Assembly: GCF_001625365.1 (NCBI RefSeq)
Contig: NZ_LJJF01000001.1
Coordinates: forward strand, 372,001 to 436,000
Length of the DNA: 64,000 nucleotides
DNA from: Streptomyces sp. MJM8645
GTDB taxonomy: Bacteria > Actinomycetota > Actinomycetes > Streptomycetales > Streptomycetaceae
Reading direction: 5' to 3'
In this document: positions 44,048 to 52,823 of the stretch, one piece after another
Numbering within the stretch: the first letter of the stretch is position 1
How the letters are laid out: each line of letters starts with the position of its first letter
Translations under genes and position numbers: made by a program
The notes under the pieces: model-generated
Seen by the model: the letters and a program-made list of their open reading frames with translations, nothing else
The model's database searches: none
What the model was told of the DNA's origin: nothing

Positions 44048-45501
44048 GAGAGGTGCTCCTTGATCTGGATGGTGCGTTCTGGGGCGGTGTCGGTCTCTGT
44101 GGCGGCCTCGGGAGTCGCCCGCGCCAGCGTGGCGACGGCGAGGGCGGTGAGGGCCAGGGCGGCGCCCGCCGCCGCGAAGGCCGTGGCGTAGCCGCCGACC
44201 ACGCTCGGGCGGGTGGCGGCGAGCGCCATCAGGGCGGCCACCCCGGCGGTGGGGCCGAGTTCCATCGCGGTGTTGAGCACGCCCGCGGCGAGGCCGGTCC
44301 GCTCGGGCGGCACGCCCGCGGTGGCGAGCACGGCCGCGCCGGCGAAGGCGGCCGCGGCCCCGGCGGGCAGCAGGAGCAGCCCGGGCAGCAACCCGGTGGC
44401 GTAGTCGCTGCCGGGCGCGAGGCCCGCCAGCAGGCCGAGCCCGGCCGCCGCGAGGGCGAGCCCTCCGGCGGTGACCGCGACGGCGCCGTAGCGGGCGGTC
44501 AGCGGCCCGGCCAGGCGGCCGGCCGTCAGCAGCGCCGCCGCGTACGGCAGGAAGGCTGCGGAGGTGGCCAGCACGCCCCAGCCGCGGACCTGTTGGAGGT
44601 AGAGCGCGAGCAGCAGGAAGGTCAGCGCGGTGCCGGCGGCGGTCGCCATGACGGCGGCGAGGGCGGTGGCCCGGCGGCGGTCGGCGAGGAAGCCGGGCGG
44701 CAGCAGCGGGTCGGCGGTGCGCCGTTCGACGGCGGCGAAGGCGAGCAGCAGGGCGAGCCCGGCGGCCAGCGGCAGCAGCGTCCCGGGGCTTCGCCAGCCG
44801 TGCTCGGTGGACGCCACCAGGCCGTAACTGGCCGCGCAGACACCGGCGGCGGCCAGCGCGGCGCCGGGCAGGTCCAGGGCCGGCCGGCAGTCGGCGGACG
44901 GTCGGCCGGGCGGGTCGGCGGGCGGTCGACCGGCCGGGTCGGCGAGCGGCAGCGAGCCGGAGCGGGCCAGGCCGACGAGGGCGACCAGGACGGGCACCGC
45001 GAACAGCCAGCGCCAGGAGACCCAGGCGGCGACGGCGCCGGAGAGCAGGTTGCCCGCCGTGGCGCCGAGCACCGAGAGGCCGCCCCAGGCGGCCATCGCC
45101 CGCCGGTAGTCGGCGGGTTCGGGCCGCAGCACCCGGACCACGGCGACCGCCGCCGGGGCGGCCAGGGCCGCGCCGACGCCCTGGGCGAAGCGGCTCGCCA
45201 GCAGGACGGGGTAGCCGGGCGCGAGGGCGCAGGCGATCGAGGCGGCGCCGAGCAGGGCCAGGCCCACCCGCAGCAGCCGGCGGCCGCCGTGGCGGTCGGT
45301 CAGCCGCCCGCCGAGGAGCAGCAGGGCACTGAAGGAGAGTCCGTAGGCGGCGCTCAGCAGCAGCACGCCGGACGGGCCGAGCCCGAACTCCCGGGCCACC
45401 AGGGGCAGCGGCACGGACAGGATCATGATCGTGAAGATCAGCGTGGCCTGCACGCCGCCGAGCAGCGCGAAGCCGGGCCGGTCGGCCGTGGCGACACTCA
45501 T
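44044..45501 (-). CDS. MFS drug exporter (DHA2-like, 14 TM)
   Basis: 485-aa transporter. Motif A is GGRLTDRHGGRRLLRVGLAL and motif C-like glycines are in GGLSVLGATAGNLLSGAVAA. Length and helix count fit the 14-TM group of proton antiporters. The ATG at 45501 lies after a GGAGG-rich leader. It is encoded between the TetR regulator and the SDR, with an operator-like site just upstream. Confidence 0.9.
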   Translation of the reverse strand: MSVATADRPGFALLGGVQATLIFTIMILSVPLPLVAREFGLGPSGVLLLSAAYGLSFSALLLLGGRLTDRHGGRRLLRVGLALLGAASIACALAPGYPVLLASRFAQGVGAALAAPAAVAVVRVLRPEPADYRRAMAAWGGLSVLGATAGNLLSGAVAAWVSWRWLFAVPVLVALVGLARSGSLPLADPAGRPPADPPGRPSADCRPALDLPGAALAAAGVCAASYGLVASTEHGWRSPGTLLPLAAGLALLLAFAAVERRTADPLLPPGFLADRRRATALAAVMATAAGTALTFLLLALYLQQVRGWGVLATSAAFLPYAAALLTAGRLAGPLTARYGAVAVTAGGLALAAAGLGLLAGLAPGSDYATGLLPGLLLLPAGAAAAFAGAAVLATAGVPPERTGLAAGVLNTAMELGPTAGVAALMALAATRPSVVGGYATAFAAAGAALALTALAVATLARATPEAATETDTAPERTIQIKEHLS

Positions 45502-45525
45502 GGAAACCCCCCTCCTCCACAAAAT

Positions 45526-45537
45526 GACCGTTCGGTC
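45526..45537. promoter_or_regulatory. TetR operator-like site upstream of the MFS-SDR operon
   Basis: GACCGTTCGGTC, a 12-bp inverted repeat with 5-bp arms, lies 25 bp before the MFS start. A near-identical element precedes the tetR gene itself (46225-46236). Confidence 0.6.
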
Positions 45538-45620
45538 CAGTATTGAGACAGCAAGAGGCGACCTCCACCGTCACCCCACCACCGCCCCACGATCCGCAAA
45601 TCGATCCGCAAGTCGATCCG

Positions 45621-46202
45621 TCAGTCGAGCAGCACCAGCGCCTGCTCGGCGGCGTCCCGCACCCGGGACGCGCCGTCGGCCGTCTTCCCCATCACCCGCA
45701 TGCCCTGCATCAACACCATCAGCATCCGGGCCAGCGCCCGGGGTTCCCGCCCGGCGGGCAGCTCCCCCCGCGCCTCGGCACGCACCAGGGCGGCGGTCAG
45801 CACCGTCTCCAGGTGGGCGAGGCTGGCTCCCACCTGGCGGGCCGCCGAGGGATCGTGCGGGGCGAGCTCGACGGCGGTGTTGGTGACGAAGCAGCCGCGC
45901 TCCCGACCGTCCCCGGCCGACTCCGCCGCGAACCGGCGGACCAGCGCGCGGACGGCCGGCAGCACCGGGCCGGGCTGGGAGAGCTCGGCCAGCAGCACCG
46001 GGTCGGCCTGCTCGCCGTACCGCTCCAGCGCCCGCAGGAACAGTTCGTGCTTGCTGCCGAAGGTGGCGTAGATGCTCGCCCGGGCGATCCCGAGCTCCTC
46101 GACCAGGTCGGCCATCGAGGTGGCCTCGTAGCCGCGCCGCCAGAACAGCTCAAGGGCCGACTGGAGCACCGTGTCCGGGTCGAATTCCTTCGTTCGCGCC
46201 AT
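45621..46202 (-). CDS. TetR-family regulator of the MFS-SDR operon
   Basis: 193-aa repressor with an N-terminal HTH (LQSALELFWRRGYEATSMAD, ELGIARASIYATFGSKHELF) and a TetR_C-type ligand domain with GCFVTNTAVELAP. It is directly upstream of the transporter on the same strand. Paired operator-like sites in both promoters indicate autoregulation and control of the exporter. Confidence 0.92.
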   Translation of the reverse strand: MARTKEFDPDTVLQSALELFWRRGYEATSMADLVEELGIARASIYATFGSKHELFLRALERYGEQADPVLLAELSQPGPVLPAVRALVRRFAAESAGDGRERGCFVTNTAVELAPHDPSAARQVGASLAHLETVLTAALVRAEARGELPAGREPRALARMLMVLMQGMRVMGKTADGASRVRDAAEQALVLLD

Positions 46203-46224
46203 GGGTGAACGCTAACCCTTTCCA

Positions 46225-46236
46225 GAACGATCGGTC
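46225..46236. promoter_or_regulatory. TetR operator-like site upstream of tetR
   Basis: GAACGATCGGTC (minus strand GACCGATCGTTC) differs from the site at 45526-45537 at two positions and lies 23 bp upstream of the tetR start. Confidence 0.55.
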
Positions 46237-46353
46237 AAGATCCTCCCCGAAGGTCGCACACGTGGGATCTGACGGAGCATTGCCAAGTGGACTAGACCAA
46301 GGCTACCCTTACCGCCCCGTACCTCCTCCTCCCCCCACAGGAGGCCTTTCCCC

Positions 46354-46839
46354 ATGCCCGCGAACCTTCCCACCTCTCCCCAGCAGGCGGCCGAGGCCGC
46401 CCGCCCGCTCGTCCTGACGGCCTTCCGGGTCGTCGTCGGACTGCTCTTCGCCTGCCACGGCGCCGCCTCGCTCTTCGGCGTCCTCGGTGGCGCCAAGGGC
46501 GGCGGCACCGTCCCGCTCGGCCAGTGGCCCGGCTGGTGGGCCGCGCTGATCCAACTGGTCGGCGGCGCCCTGGTGCTGCTCGGCGTCGGCACCCGGACCG
46601 CCGCCCTGCTCTGCTCCGGCTCGATGGCGTACGCCTACTTCACCGTCCACCAGGAGCACTCCCTGCTGCCGCTGCAGAACGGTGGCGAACCCTCCGTCAT
46701 GTTCTGCTGGGCCTTCCTCGCCATCGCGGTGCTCGGCTCCGGCCCGTACGCCCTGGACCGGCTGCTGATCCGGCGCACCACGGCCGAGCCGGCCGCCCAG
46801 CCCGCCCCGGCCGGGGCACACCCGGGCCAGACCGGCTGA
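46354..46839 (+). CDS. DoxX-family membrane protein
   Basis: 161-aa protein with four predicted helices. The family opening is VLTAFRVVVGLLFACHGAAS, followed by LGQWPGWWAALIQLVGGALV. Members are linked to redox homeostasis (thiosulfate-quinone or MRC complexes), but the role here is unknown. AGGAGG precedes the ATG. Confidence 0.88.
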   Translation: MPANLPTSPQQAAEAARPLVLTAFRVVVGLLFACHGAASLFGVLGGAKGGGTVPLGQWPGWWAALIQLVGGALVLLGVGTRTAALLCSGSMAYAYFTVHQEHSLLPLQNGGEPSVMFCWAFLAIAVLGSGPYALDRLLIRRTTAEPAAQPAPAGAHPGQTG

Positions 46840-46898
46840 GCGCCCCCGGCCCGGCGGACGGCTGAGAACCGGACCGGCGGACAGCTCGACGGACGGCA

Positions 46899-46930
46899 CG
46901 ACGGACTGACTGTGCGGGGTCAGTCCGTCG
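46899..46930. terminator. Bidirectional terminator
   Basis: A perfect 12-bp stem (46899-46910 with 46919-46930), 8-base loop, between the convergent doxX-like and SulP genes. Confidence 0.8.
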
Positions 46931-46968
46931 ACGGCCCCGGTCGTGGCCCGGGCCGCGTCCGCCCGTCC

Positions 46969-48540
46969 TCACACCACGGTCGGCAGCGGCGGTTCGACCG
47001 CGAGCGGAGCGGTGGAGCGGGCCCGGTGCTGGGCGGCCCACGCGGTGAGGGCCACCGTGCAGGCGTGGTCCAGGTGGCGCAGCCCGGACCAGTCGAGTTC
47101 CACCGGCCGGTCGGCCGGCAGCCGTTCCAGGGCGTCCAGCAGCCGGGGCAGCCGCAGGAAGGTCGCGTTGCCGCTGAGCCGGACGCGCTGCAGGGCCTCA
47201 CCGGACGGCAGGACCAGTTCCTCCAGGCCGATCTGCAGGTGCGAGGTCTGCCAGGCGGACTTGGCCACGGCCAGGCCGATGCCGATCAGCACACCCTCGA
47301 ACAGGTCGGTGGCGATGATGGCGCCCGCGGTCACCGCGAGCACCAGCGCCTCGCCCCGGTGGCCGCGGCAGAGCGCGGCGATCCGCCGCAGCGGGACGAG
47401 CTTGGCGCCGGCGTGGACCAGGACGGCGGCCAGCGCGGTGAGCGGGACGAGCCCGAGCATGCCGGGCAGCAGCGCGGTGAACAGCAGCAGCCAGAGCCCG
47501 TGCAGGGTGCGCGAGGCCTTGGTCCGCGCCCCCGCCTGGACGTTGGCCGCGCTGCGGACGATCACCGCAGTCATCGGAAGGGCACCGAGCAGCCCGCAGA
47601 CGGTGTTGCCGATGCCCTGGGAGGTCAGCTCGCGGTCGTAGTCGGTGCGCCGGCCGTGGTGCATCCGGTCGACGGCGGCGGCGCTGAACAGCGTCTCGGC
47701 GGAGGCGATCAGGGTGAAGGCGACGACCGTACCGAGGCCGGCGGTGCCCGCCACCGCGCCGAGCGCGGCACGGTCGGGCAGGTGGACGACGTCGAGCAGG
47801 CCGGACACCCGGACCCTCGCCACCGGCAGGTCGGCGGCGGCCGTGACGGCGGCGGCCAACCCGACCGCGGCCAGCGGCGCGGGGACGCCGCGGGCGACGC
47901 GCCCGGGCAGGTACTTCCAGCCGACCAGCACGAACAGGGTGGCCAGGCCCAGGGCGACCGCGCTCGGGTTGGCCACGCCGGTGACCACGTCCGCCAGCAG
48001 GTCGGGCAGTCCGGCGATCTTCTCCGGTCCGGTGGCCGGGGCGCGACGGTCGGCGAGCGCGTACAGCTGGCCGAACAGCAGGGTCAGCCCGATGCCGGCC
48101 AGCATGCCGTGCACCACCGAGGCGGACATCGCCCGGAACCAGCGGCCGAGCCGGAGCGCTCCCATCACGATCTGGAGCAGCCCGGTGCCGAGGACGAGCA
48201 GGCCGAGGGCGGTGACGCCGAAGCGCTGGACGGCCTCGTAGACCAGGACGGTCAGCCCGGCGGCCGGGCCGCTGACCTGGAGGCTGCTGCCGGGCAGGAC
48301 GCCGACGACCAAGCCGCCGACGATGCCGGTGACCAGACCCAGCTCGGCGGGGACGCCGGAGGCGACCGCCACCCCGACGCACAGCGGCAGGGCGACCAGG
48401 AACACCACCAGCGAGGCGGGCAGGTCGTAGCGCCAGGGGACGGCGCGCAGCACGGCGAGCGGGGGCCGGCGGCGGCCCGGCGGGGCGGCCTTGCCGGGGT
48501 GGCCCGGCGGGGCCTTGCGGCGGCGGGGCGTTCGGCTCAC
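46969..48540 (-). CDS. SulP-family anion transporter
   Basis: 523-aa polytopic transporter of sulfate, bicarbonate or related anions. It begins at AVPWRYDLPASLVVFLVALP and has the SulP core VSGPAAGLTVLVYEAVQ and ASAETLFSAAAVDRMHHGRR. A short STAS-like cytoplasmic domain ends the protein (VELDWSGLRHLDHACTVALT). The GTG start overlaps the stop of a 13-codon leader ORF (GTGA). Substrate is not determined; streptomycete SulPs are often annotated sulfate permeases. Confidence 0.88.
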   Translation of the reverse strand: MSRTPRRRKAPPGHPGKAAPPGRRRPPLAVLRAVPWRYDLPASLVVFLVALPLCVGVAVASGVPAELGLVTGIVGGLVVGVLPGSSLQVSGPAAGLTVLVYEAVQRFGVTALGLLVLGTGLLQIVMGALRLGRWFRAMSASVVHGMLAGIGLTLLFGQLYALADRRAPATGPEKIAGLPDLLADVVTGVANPSAVALGLATLFVLVGWKYLPGRVARGVPAPLAAVGLAAAVTAAADLPVARVRVSGLLDVVHLPDRAALGAVAGTAGLGTVVAFTLIASAETLFSAAAVDRMHHGRRTDYDRELTSQGIGNTVCGLLGALPMTAVIVRSAANVQAGARTKASRTLHGLWLLLFTALLPGMLGLVPLTALAAVLVHAGAKLVPLRRIAALCRGHRGEALVLAVTAGAIIATDLFEGVLIGIGLAVAKSAWQTSHLQIGLEELVLPSGEALQRVRLSGNATFLRLPRLLDALERLPADRPVELDWSGLRHLDHACTVALTAWAAQHRARSTAPLAVEPPLPTVV

Positions 48541-48578
48541 CCGGTCACCACCGGGGGGCGGGCAGGGAGACAGCGCAT
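48537..48578 (-). CDS. 13-aa leader ORF coupled to the SulP gene
   Basis: MRCLPARPPVVTG begins with an ATG preceded by AAAGGA. Its TGA overlaps the GTG of the SulP gene. The coupling suggests a leader peptide; the single Cys at position 3 is suggestive of cysteine-sensing attenuators of sulfur genes in actinobacteria, but that is inference. Confidence 0.5.
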   Translation of the reverse strand: MRCLPARPPVVTG

Positions 48579-48626
48579 GGCGGCGTTCCTTTCGCGCGCC
48601 CGCCGCTGCGGGCGCGCCGTCACAGG

Positions 48627-48684
48627 GGGTGAGGAAGTCGCGGGGGGTGAGCAGGTCGCGGGGCGGTGAGCAGGTCGCGGGGGA
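48627..48684. repeat. Three imperfect ~20-bp tandem repeats
   Basis: The sequence GGGTGAGCAGGTCGCGGG recurs three times with small changes (first copy GGGTGAGGAAGTCGCGGG), upstream of the SulP leader ORF. Confidence 0.7.
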
Positions 48685-49187
48685 GGCGAGGAGAGGCAAG
48701 GGAGGTGGACCACACGGGGGCGACAGCGGTACGGCCGCAGGTCCGGGCGGACCGGACGGCGGCGGCGGGTGTCGGGTCGGTGCGGCCAGGGGGTGCGTCC
48801 CTCGCTCGGGTGCGGCGGACCGGGCACGCTGGTCCTGGACGGGACCGGCCGCCGGAGCTCCCCCGCTCCCGGACCGTCCCGAATCCCCCTTGCCGCGGCC
48901 TCAGTTGGACATCACGGGCCCGGCGTGCCACCGACGGTACCCAGGGGTGCGGGGTGGGCCGACCTCGGGCACCGTCCCTTCACCCGCACTGCACACCGGC
49001 CGCGCTTTCCGCCGCGGAACGGCCGGTTCCCCGGGTACACCAGCACGATCGGCGCCCACTTGTACGAACCCGGCTCCGCCTCCCCTCCCCCGGACGGCCG
49101 CAGCGACCTGCGGTTTCACCCCCTGGGCCGGCTTCCACATTCTGTTGAACCTCCCCTTGACGCCCCGCCGAGCCCAGCCGTACCGTA
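48685..49187. other. Intergenic region between SulP leader and gcl
   Basis: This part of the roughly 700-bp divergent gap contains no ORF with coding character on either strand. Long antisense frames crossing it are extensions of reading frames opposite gcl. No repeat or RNA-like structure was recognised. Confidence 0.4.
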
Positions 49188-49224
49188 TTTCCACATACAG
49201 AAACCGTTCTTCCGTATGGTGGAA
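49188..49224. promoter_or_regulatory. Tandem TTYC-N7/8-GRAA pseudo-palindromes upstream of gcl
   Basis: TTTCCACATACAGAAA (49188-49203) and TTCCGTATGGTGGAA (49210-49224) lie with centres about 22 bp apart, on one face of the helix, 52 bp before the gcl start. They also form a larger inverted repeat (CATACAGAA-N7-TTCCGTATG). This is the form of an IclR-type operator; AllR, which controls gcl in S. coelicolor, is a candidate. Confidence 0.5.
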
Positions 49225-49275
49225 TTCTGGAGATGAGCCCTCCGACCCACTGCGGGCCGACGCAGGAGAGACCCG

Positions 49276-51057
49276 ATGCCTCGTATGACAGCCGCCCGCG
49301 CGGCCGTGGAGATCCTCAAGCTCGAAGGCGTTGAGGTCGCGTTCGGCGTGCCGGGCGCAGCCATCAACCCCTTCTACGCCGCGCTCAAGGCCTCCGGCGG
49401 GATCAGGCACACGCTGGCCCGGCACGTCGAGGGCGCCTCCCACATGGCCGAGGGCTACACCCGCGCCAAGGCCGGCAACATCGGCGTCTGCATCGGCACC
49501 TCGGGCCCGGCCGGCACCGACATGATCACCGGCCTGTACTCGGCGATCGCCGACTCCGTCCCGATCCTGTGCATCACCGGCCAGGCCCCCGTCGCCCGCC
49601 TGCACAAGGAGGACTTCCAGGCCGTCGACATCGCCTCGATCGCCAAGCCCGTCACCAAGGCCGCCACCACCGTGCTGGAGGCCGCACAGGTCCCCGGCGT
49701 GTTCCAGCAGGCCTTCCACCTGATGCGCTCCGGCCGTCCGGGCCCGGTCCTGATCGACCTGCCGATCGACGTCCAGCTGACCGAGATCGACTTCGACCCC
49801 GAGGCCTACCAGCCGCTCCCCGTCTACAAGCCGGCCGCCAACCGGATCCAGATCGAGAAGGCCCTCGCGCTGCTCCAGGCGTCCGAGCGCCCGCTGATCG
49901 TCGCCGGCGGCGGCGTCATCAACGCCGACGCCGCCGAACTGCTGCGGGAGTTCGCCGAGCTGACCGGCGTCCCCGTGGTCCCGACCCTGATGGGCTGGGG
50001 CATCGTCCCCGACGACCACGAGCTGAACGCCGGCATGGTCGGCCTGCAGACCTCGCACCGCTACGGGAACGAGAACTTCCTCGCCTCCGACTTCGTCCTG
50101 GGCATCGGCAACCGCTGGGCCAACCGCCACACCGGCGGCCTGGACGTCTACACCGCGGGCCGCACCTTCGTCCACGTCGACGTCGAACCCACCCAGATCG
50201 GCAGGATCTTCGCCCCCGCCCTCGGCATCGCCTCCGACGCCAAGGCCGCACTGGAGCTCTTCCTCCAGGTCGCCCAGGAGCTCAAGGCCGCCGGACGGCT
50301 CAAGGACCGCAGCGCGTGGGCCGCCGCCACCCAGGACCGCAAGGCCCGGCTCCAGCGCCGCACCCACTTCGACGACGTGCCGCTCAAGCCGCAGCGCGTC
50401 TACGAGGAGATGAACAAGGCGTTCGGCCCGGACACCCGCTACGTCACCACCATCGGCCTCTCCCAGATCGCCGGCGCGCAGCTGCTGCACGTCTACCGGC
50501 CGCGGCACTGGATCAACTGCGGCCAGGCCGGCCCGCTCGGCTGGACCATCCCGGCCGCGCTCGGCGTCGCCACCGCCGACCCCGAGGGCCAGGTCGTCGC
50601 GCTCTCCGGCGACTACGACTTCCAGTTCATGGTCGAGGAGCTGGCCGTCGGCGCCCAGCACCGCATCCCGTACGTCCACGTGCTCGTGAACAACGCGTAC
50701 CTGGGCCTGATCCGCCAGGCGCAGCGCACCTTCGACATCGACTTCCAGGTCAAGCTGGAGTTCGAGAACATCAACGCGCCGGAGCTGGGCGTCTACGGCG
50801 TGGACCACGTCCGGGTCGCCGAGGGCCTGGGCTGCAAGGCGATCCGGGTCACCGAGCCCGAGGGCCTGCTGCCGGCCTTCGAGGAGGCCAAGAAGCTCGC
50901 CGCCGAGTTCCGCGTCCCGGTCGTCGTCGAGGCGATCCTGGAGCGGGTCACCAACATCTCGATGGCCGCCGCCGACATCGACAAGGTCAACGAGTGGGAG
51001 GAGATCGCCACCCTCCCCGAGCACGCGCCGACCGCCGTCAAGCCGCTGGCGCTCTGA
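49276..51057 (+). CDS. gcl: Glyoxylate carboligase (tartronate-semialdehyde synthase)
   Basis: 593-aa thiamine-diphosphate enzyme that condenses two glyoxylates to tartronate semialdehyde and CO2. It is collinear with E. coli Gcl throughout ([65 protein letters not shown]). Position 51 is Val ([13 protein letters not shown]), the hallmark replacement of the catalytic Glu seen in Gcl, which excludes acetolactate synthase. GCAGGAG precedes the ATG. The companion hyi/tsr genes are not adjacent. Confidence 0.95.
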   Translation: MPRMTAARAAVEILKLEGVEVAFGVPGAAINPFYAALKASGGIRHTLARHVEGASHMAEGYTRAKAGNIGVCIGTSGPAGTDMITGLYSAIADSVPILCITGQAPVARLHKEDFQAVDIASIAKPVTKAATTVLEAAQVPGVFQQAFHLMRSGRPGPVLIDLPIDVQLTEIDFDPEAYQPLPVYKPAANRIQIEKALALLQASERPLIVAGGGVINADAAELLREFAELTGVPVVPTLMGWGIVPDDHELNAGMVGLQTSHRYGNENFLASDFVLGIGNRWANRHTGGLDVYTAGRTFVHVDVEPTQIGRIFAPALGIASDAKAALELFLQVAQELKAAGRLKDRSAWAAATQDRKARLQRRTHFDDVPLKPQRVYEEMNKAFGPDTRYVTTIGLSQIAGAQLLHVYRPRHWINCGQAGPLGWTIPAALGVATADPEGQVVALSGDYDFQFMVEELAVGAQHRIPYVHVLVNNAYLGLIRQAQRTFDIDFQVKLEFENINAPELGVYGVDHVRVAEGLGCKAIRVTEPEGLLPAFEEAKKLAAEFRVPVVVEAILERVTNISMAAADIDKVNEWEEIATLPEHAPTAVKPLAL

Positions 51058-51063
51058 GCCCGC

Positions 51064-51116
51064 CGTGGGCCACTCGGGGCGGGCGCCGTGCTGCGCCCCG
51101 CCCCGAGTGGCCCACG
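51064..51116. terminator. Terminator after gcl
   Basis: A perfect 20-bp stem (51064-51083 with 51097-51116) and 13-base loop starting 6 bases after the stop codon. Confidence 0.9.
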
Positions 51117-51205
51117 AACCCACCGGGTACCAACCGGGTGACGCCCGCACGCGACCGCCCAGCCGCGACCGCCGCGCACGGGCCCGGAACCCCGGGAGAG
51201 ACACC

Positions 51206-51670
51206 ATGCCCTTCACCATGGACAGGGCCGAGCGCGAGCGGTTCCTCGCCGCACCGCACGTCGGCGTGCTGGCCGTCGACTCCGGCACCGGACCGGACCG
51301 GGGACCGCTGGCCGTACCGGTCTGGTACTCCTACGTCCCGGGCGGCCTGCTCACCGTCATCACCGGCCGCGACTCCGTCAAAGCCCGACGGATCCGGGCC
51401 GCCGGGCGGTTCACCCTCTGTGCCCAGCACGAGCAGCACCCGGCCGCGTACGTGAGCGTCGAGGGCCCGGTGGTGGCGATCGAGGACCGGCTCGACCCGG
51501 ACGAGTGGGCCGCCCTCGCGAACCGCTACCTGCCGCCCGAGGCCGCGCGCGACTACCTCGCCTCCGCCCGGGAACAGTTGGCCGCCGACATCACGCTCCG
51601 GATGCGCCCCGAGCACTGGTCGAGCGCCGACTTCTCCGCCTTCGGGGCCGATCTGCCGGAAGACCGGTAG
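51206..51670 (+). CDS. PPOX-fold flavoprotein (pyridoxamine phosphate oxidase-like)
   Basis: 154-aa split-barrel protein: ERFLAAPHVGVLAVDSGTGP, VWYSYVPGGLLTVITGRDSV and the family's RIRAAGRFTLCAQ segment. It is expected to bind FMN, F420 or heme. GGGAGAG lies before the ATG. Its function is unknown. Confidence 0.85.
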   Translation: MPFTMDRAERERFLAAPHVGVLAVDSGTGPDRGPLAVPVWYSYVPGGLLTVITGRDSVKARRIRAAGRFTLCAQHEQHPAAYVSVEGPVVAIEDRLDPDEWAALANRYLPPEAARDYLASAREQLAADITLRMRPEHWSSADFSAFGADLPEDR

Positions 51671-51753
51671 GTCGGGCCCGGTCCAGGTGGTCACGGCCAC
51701 TACGGTGGCTCGGCGAGACTCCGTTCCACACACCTGCCGAAAGGACCACCCCC

Positions 51754-52242
51754 GTGAGCCTGTACGACATCCCGCTGCGCACCCTCACCGGCGAGCCCAC
51801 CTCCCTGGCCGAGTACAAGGGCAAGGCCCTGCTGATCGTCAACGTCGCCTCCAAGTGCGGCCTGACCCCGCAGTACACCGGCCTGGAGAAGCTCCAGCAG
51901 CGGTACGCCGCGCGCGGGTTCACCGTGCTGGGCTTCCCCTGCAACCAGTTCGCCGGGCAGGAGCCGGGCAGCGCCGAGGAGATCCAGACCTTCTGCTCCA
52001 CCACCTACGGCGTCACCTTCCCGCTGTTCGAGAAGATCGACGTCAACGGCGACGACCGGCACCCGCTGTACCGGCAGCTGACCCAGGTCGCCGACGCCGA
52101 GGGCGAAACCGGTGACGTCAGCTGGAACTTCGAGAAGTTCCTGGTCTCCCCCGACGGCACCGTGGCCGCCCGCCTGCGGCCGCGCATCGAGCCGGAGTCG
52201 GCCGAGCTGACCGCCGCGATCGAAGCCGTCCTGCCGGCCTGA
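51754..52242 (+). CDS. Glutathione peroxidase-family thiol peroxidase
   Basis: 162-aa enzyme. The peroxidatic Cys is in NVASKCGLTPQY, the Gln motif is GFPCNQFAGQEPG and the Trp/Asn motif is WNFEKFLV, so it is intact. In bacteria lacking glutathione it would use thioredoxin; the second Cys in QTFCSTTYG is a candidate resolving residue. The GTG start has AAAGGA eight bases upstream. Its last 42 bases and terminator recur exactly at 59401-59497, on the far side of the gene island. Confidence 0.93.
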   Translation: MSLYDIPLRTLTGEPTSLAEYKGKALLIVNVASKCGLTPQYTGLEKLQQRYAARGFTVLGFPCNQFAGQEPGSAEEIQTFCSTTYGVTFPLFEKIDVNGDDRHPLYRQLTQVADAEGETGDVSWNFEKFLVSPDGTVAARLRPRIEPESAELTAAIEAVLPA

Positions 52243-52297
52243 TCCCCCCGCCGACGGACCGGCCCCGGGCACCCGCCCGGGGCCGGTCCGTCGTTCC
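52201..52297. repeat. Left copy of 97-bp direct repeat (gpx 3' end plus terminator), att-like
   Basis: Identical over 97 bp to 59401-59497. It covers the last 13 codons and stop of the glutathione peroxidase gene and its terminator hairpin. The layout (intact gene end at one side, gene-end remnant at the other) is that of attL for an element integrated at a gene 3' end. Homology of roughly 80% continues about 45 bp further left. Confidence 0.9.
52252..52293. terminator. Terminator of the glutathione peroxidase gene
   Basis: A perfect 19-bp stem (52252-52270 with 52275-52293) with a 4-base loop, duplicated at 59452-59493. Confidence 0.9.
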
Positions 52298-52722
52298 GTT
52301 CCCGGCCCGGCCGGCATCACCCACTGGCGCTGCTGACCCCAGCCCTCCATCGGTGTCCACTCGTGCTCCAGGATCGAGTAGGTGATCGAGTCACGCCAGG
52401 CGCCGTGGACGAAGACGTGATCGCGGATCCGCCCGTCCTCAGTCATGCCCGCTCGCAGTAGGGTGCGTGCGGAGGCCTCGTTGAGCGGGGATCGGGCTGC
52501 CCAAATACGGTGCAGTCCCAGGACGTCGAAGCCGAGCGCGCACAGCAGATGGACGGTCGCCGTGCCGAGGCCCTTGCCCCACTCGGCGGGATGGAGGGCG
52601 AAGCCGATGGTGGCGGCCTGCTGCGGCTCGGTGGCCAATCGGGCGTAGCCGATCAGCCGATGCTCACCGAGGTGGGTGACAGCAAGGCCGTACTCGGTCC
52701 TCGGGCCGTCCTTCGCCGTCAT
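52298..52722 (-). pseudogene. Truncated GNAT (RimJ-like) acetyltransferase at the island boundary
   Basis: The readable part contains the acetyl-CoA motif EWGKGLGTATVHLLCALGFD and the typical ending RIRDHVFVHGAWRDSITYSI, LEHEWTP. The N-terminal strands of a normal 170-190-aa RimJ-type GNAT are missing after the ATG at 52722. At the other end there is no stop: the frame runs through the repeat junction and antisense to the peroxidase gene as far as 51700. Loss of the stop at the junction is most simply a product of the recombination. Confidence 0.65.
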
Positions 52723-52823
52723 CCTTACCCCGGTCCTCGCCCCTTGGGGCGGAGCACATTGGCGCGTTGGATATCCCAAGGGCTGCCCAACGCGCCGCCC
52801 TCGACCGGGGGGTCGATGGACAG

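Noticed and set aside
46280..46310. Iron-box-like AGGCTACCCTTA before the doxX-like gene
   Set aside because: Only one half resembles the iron box; the left half does not match, so it is not called.
48901..51288. 795-codon open frame on the minus strand
   Set aside because: It lies opposite gcl, which is a certain gene; the frame is an antisense consequence of high GC at third positions and has no recognisable domain.
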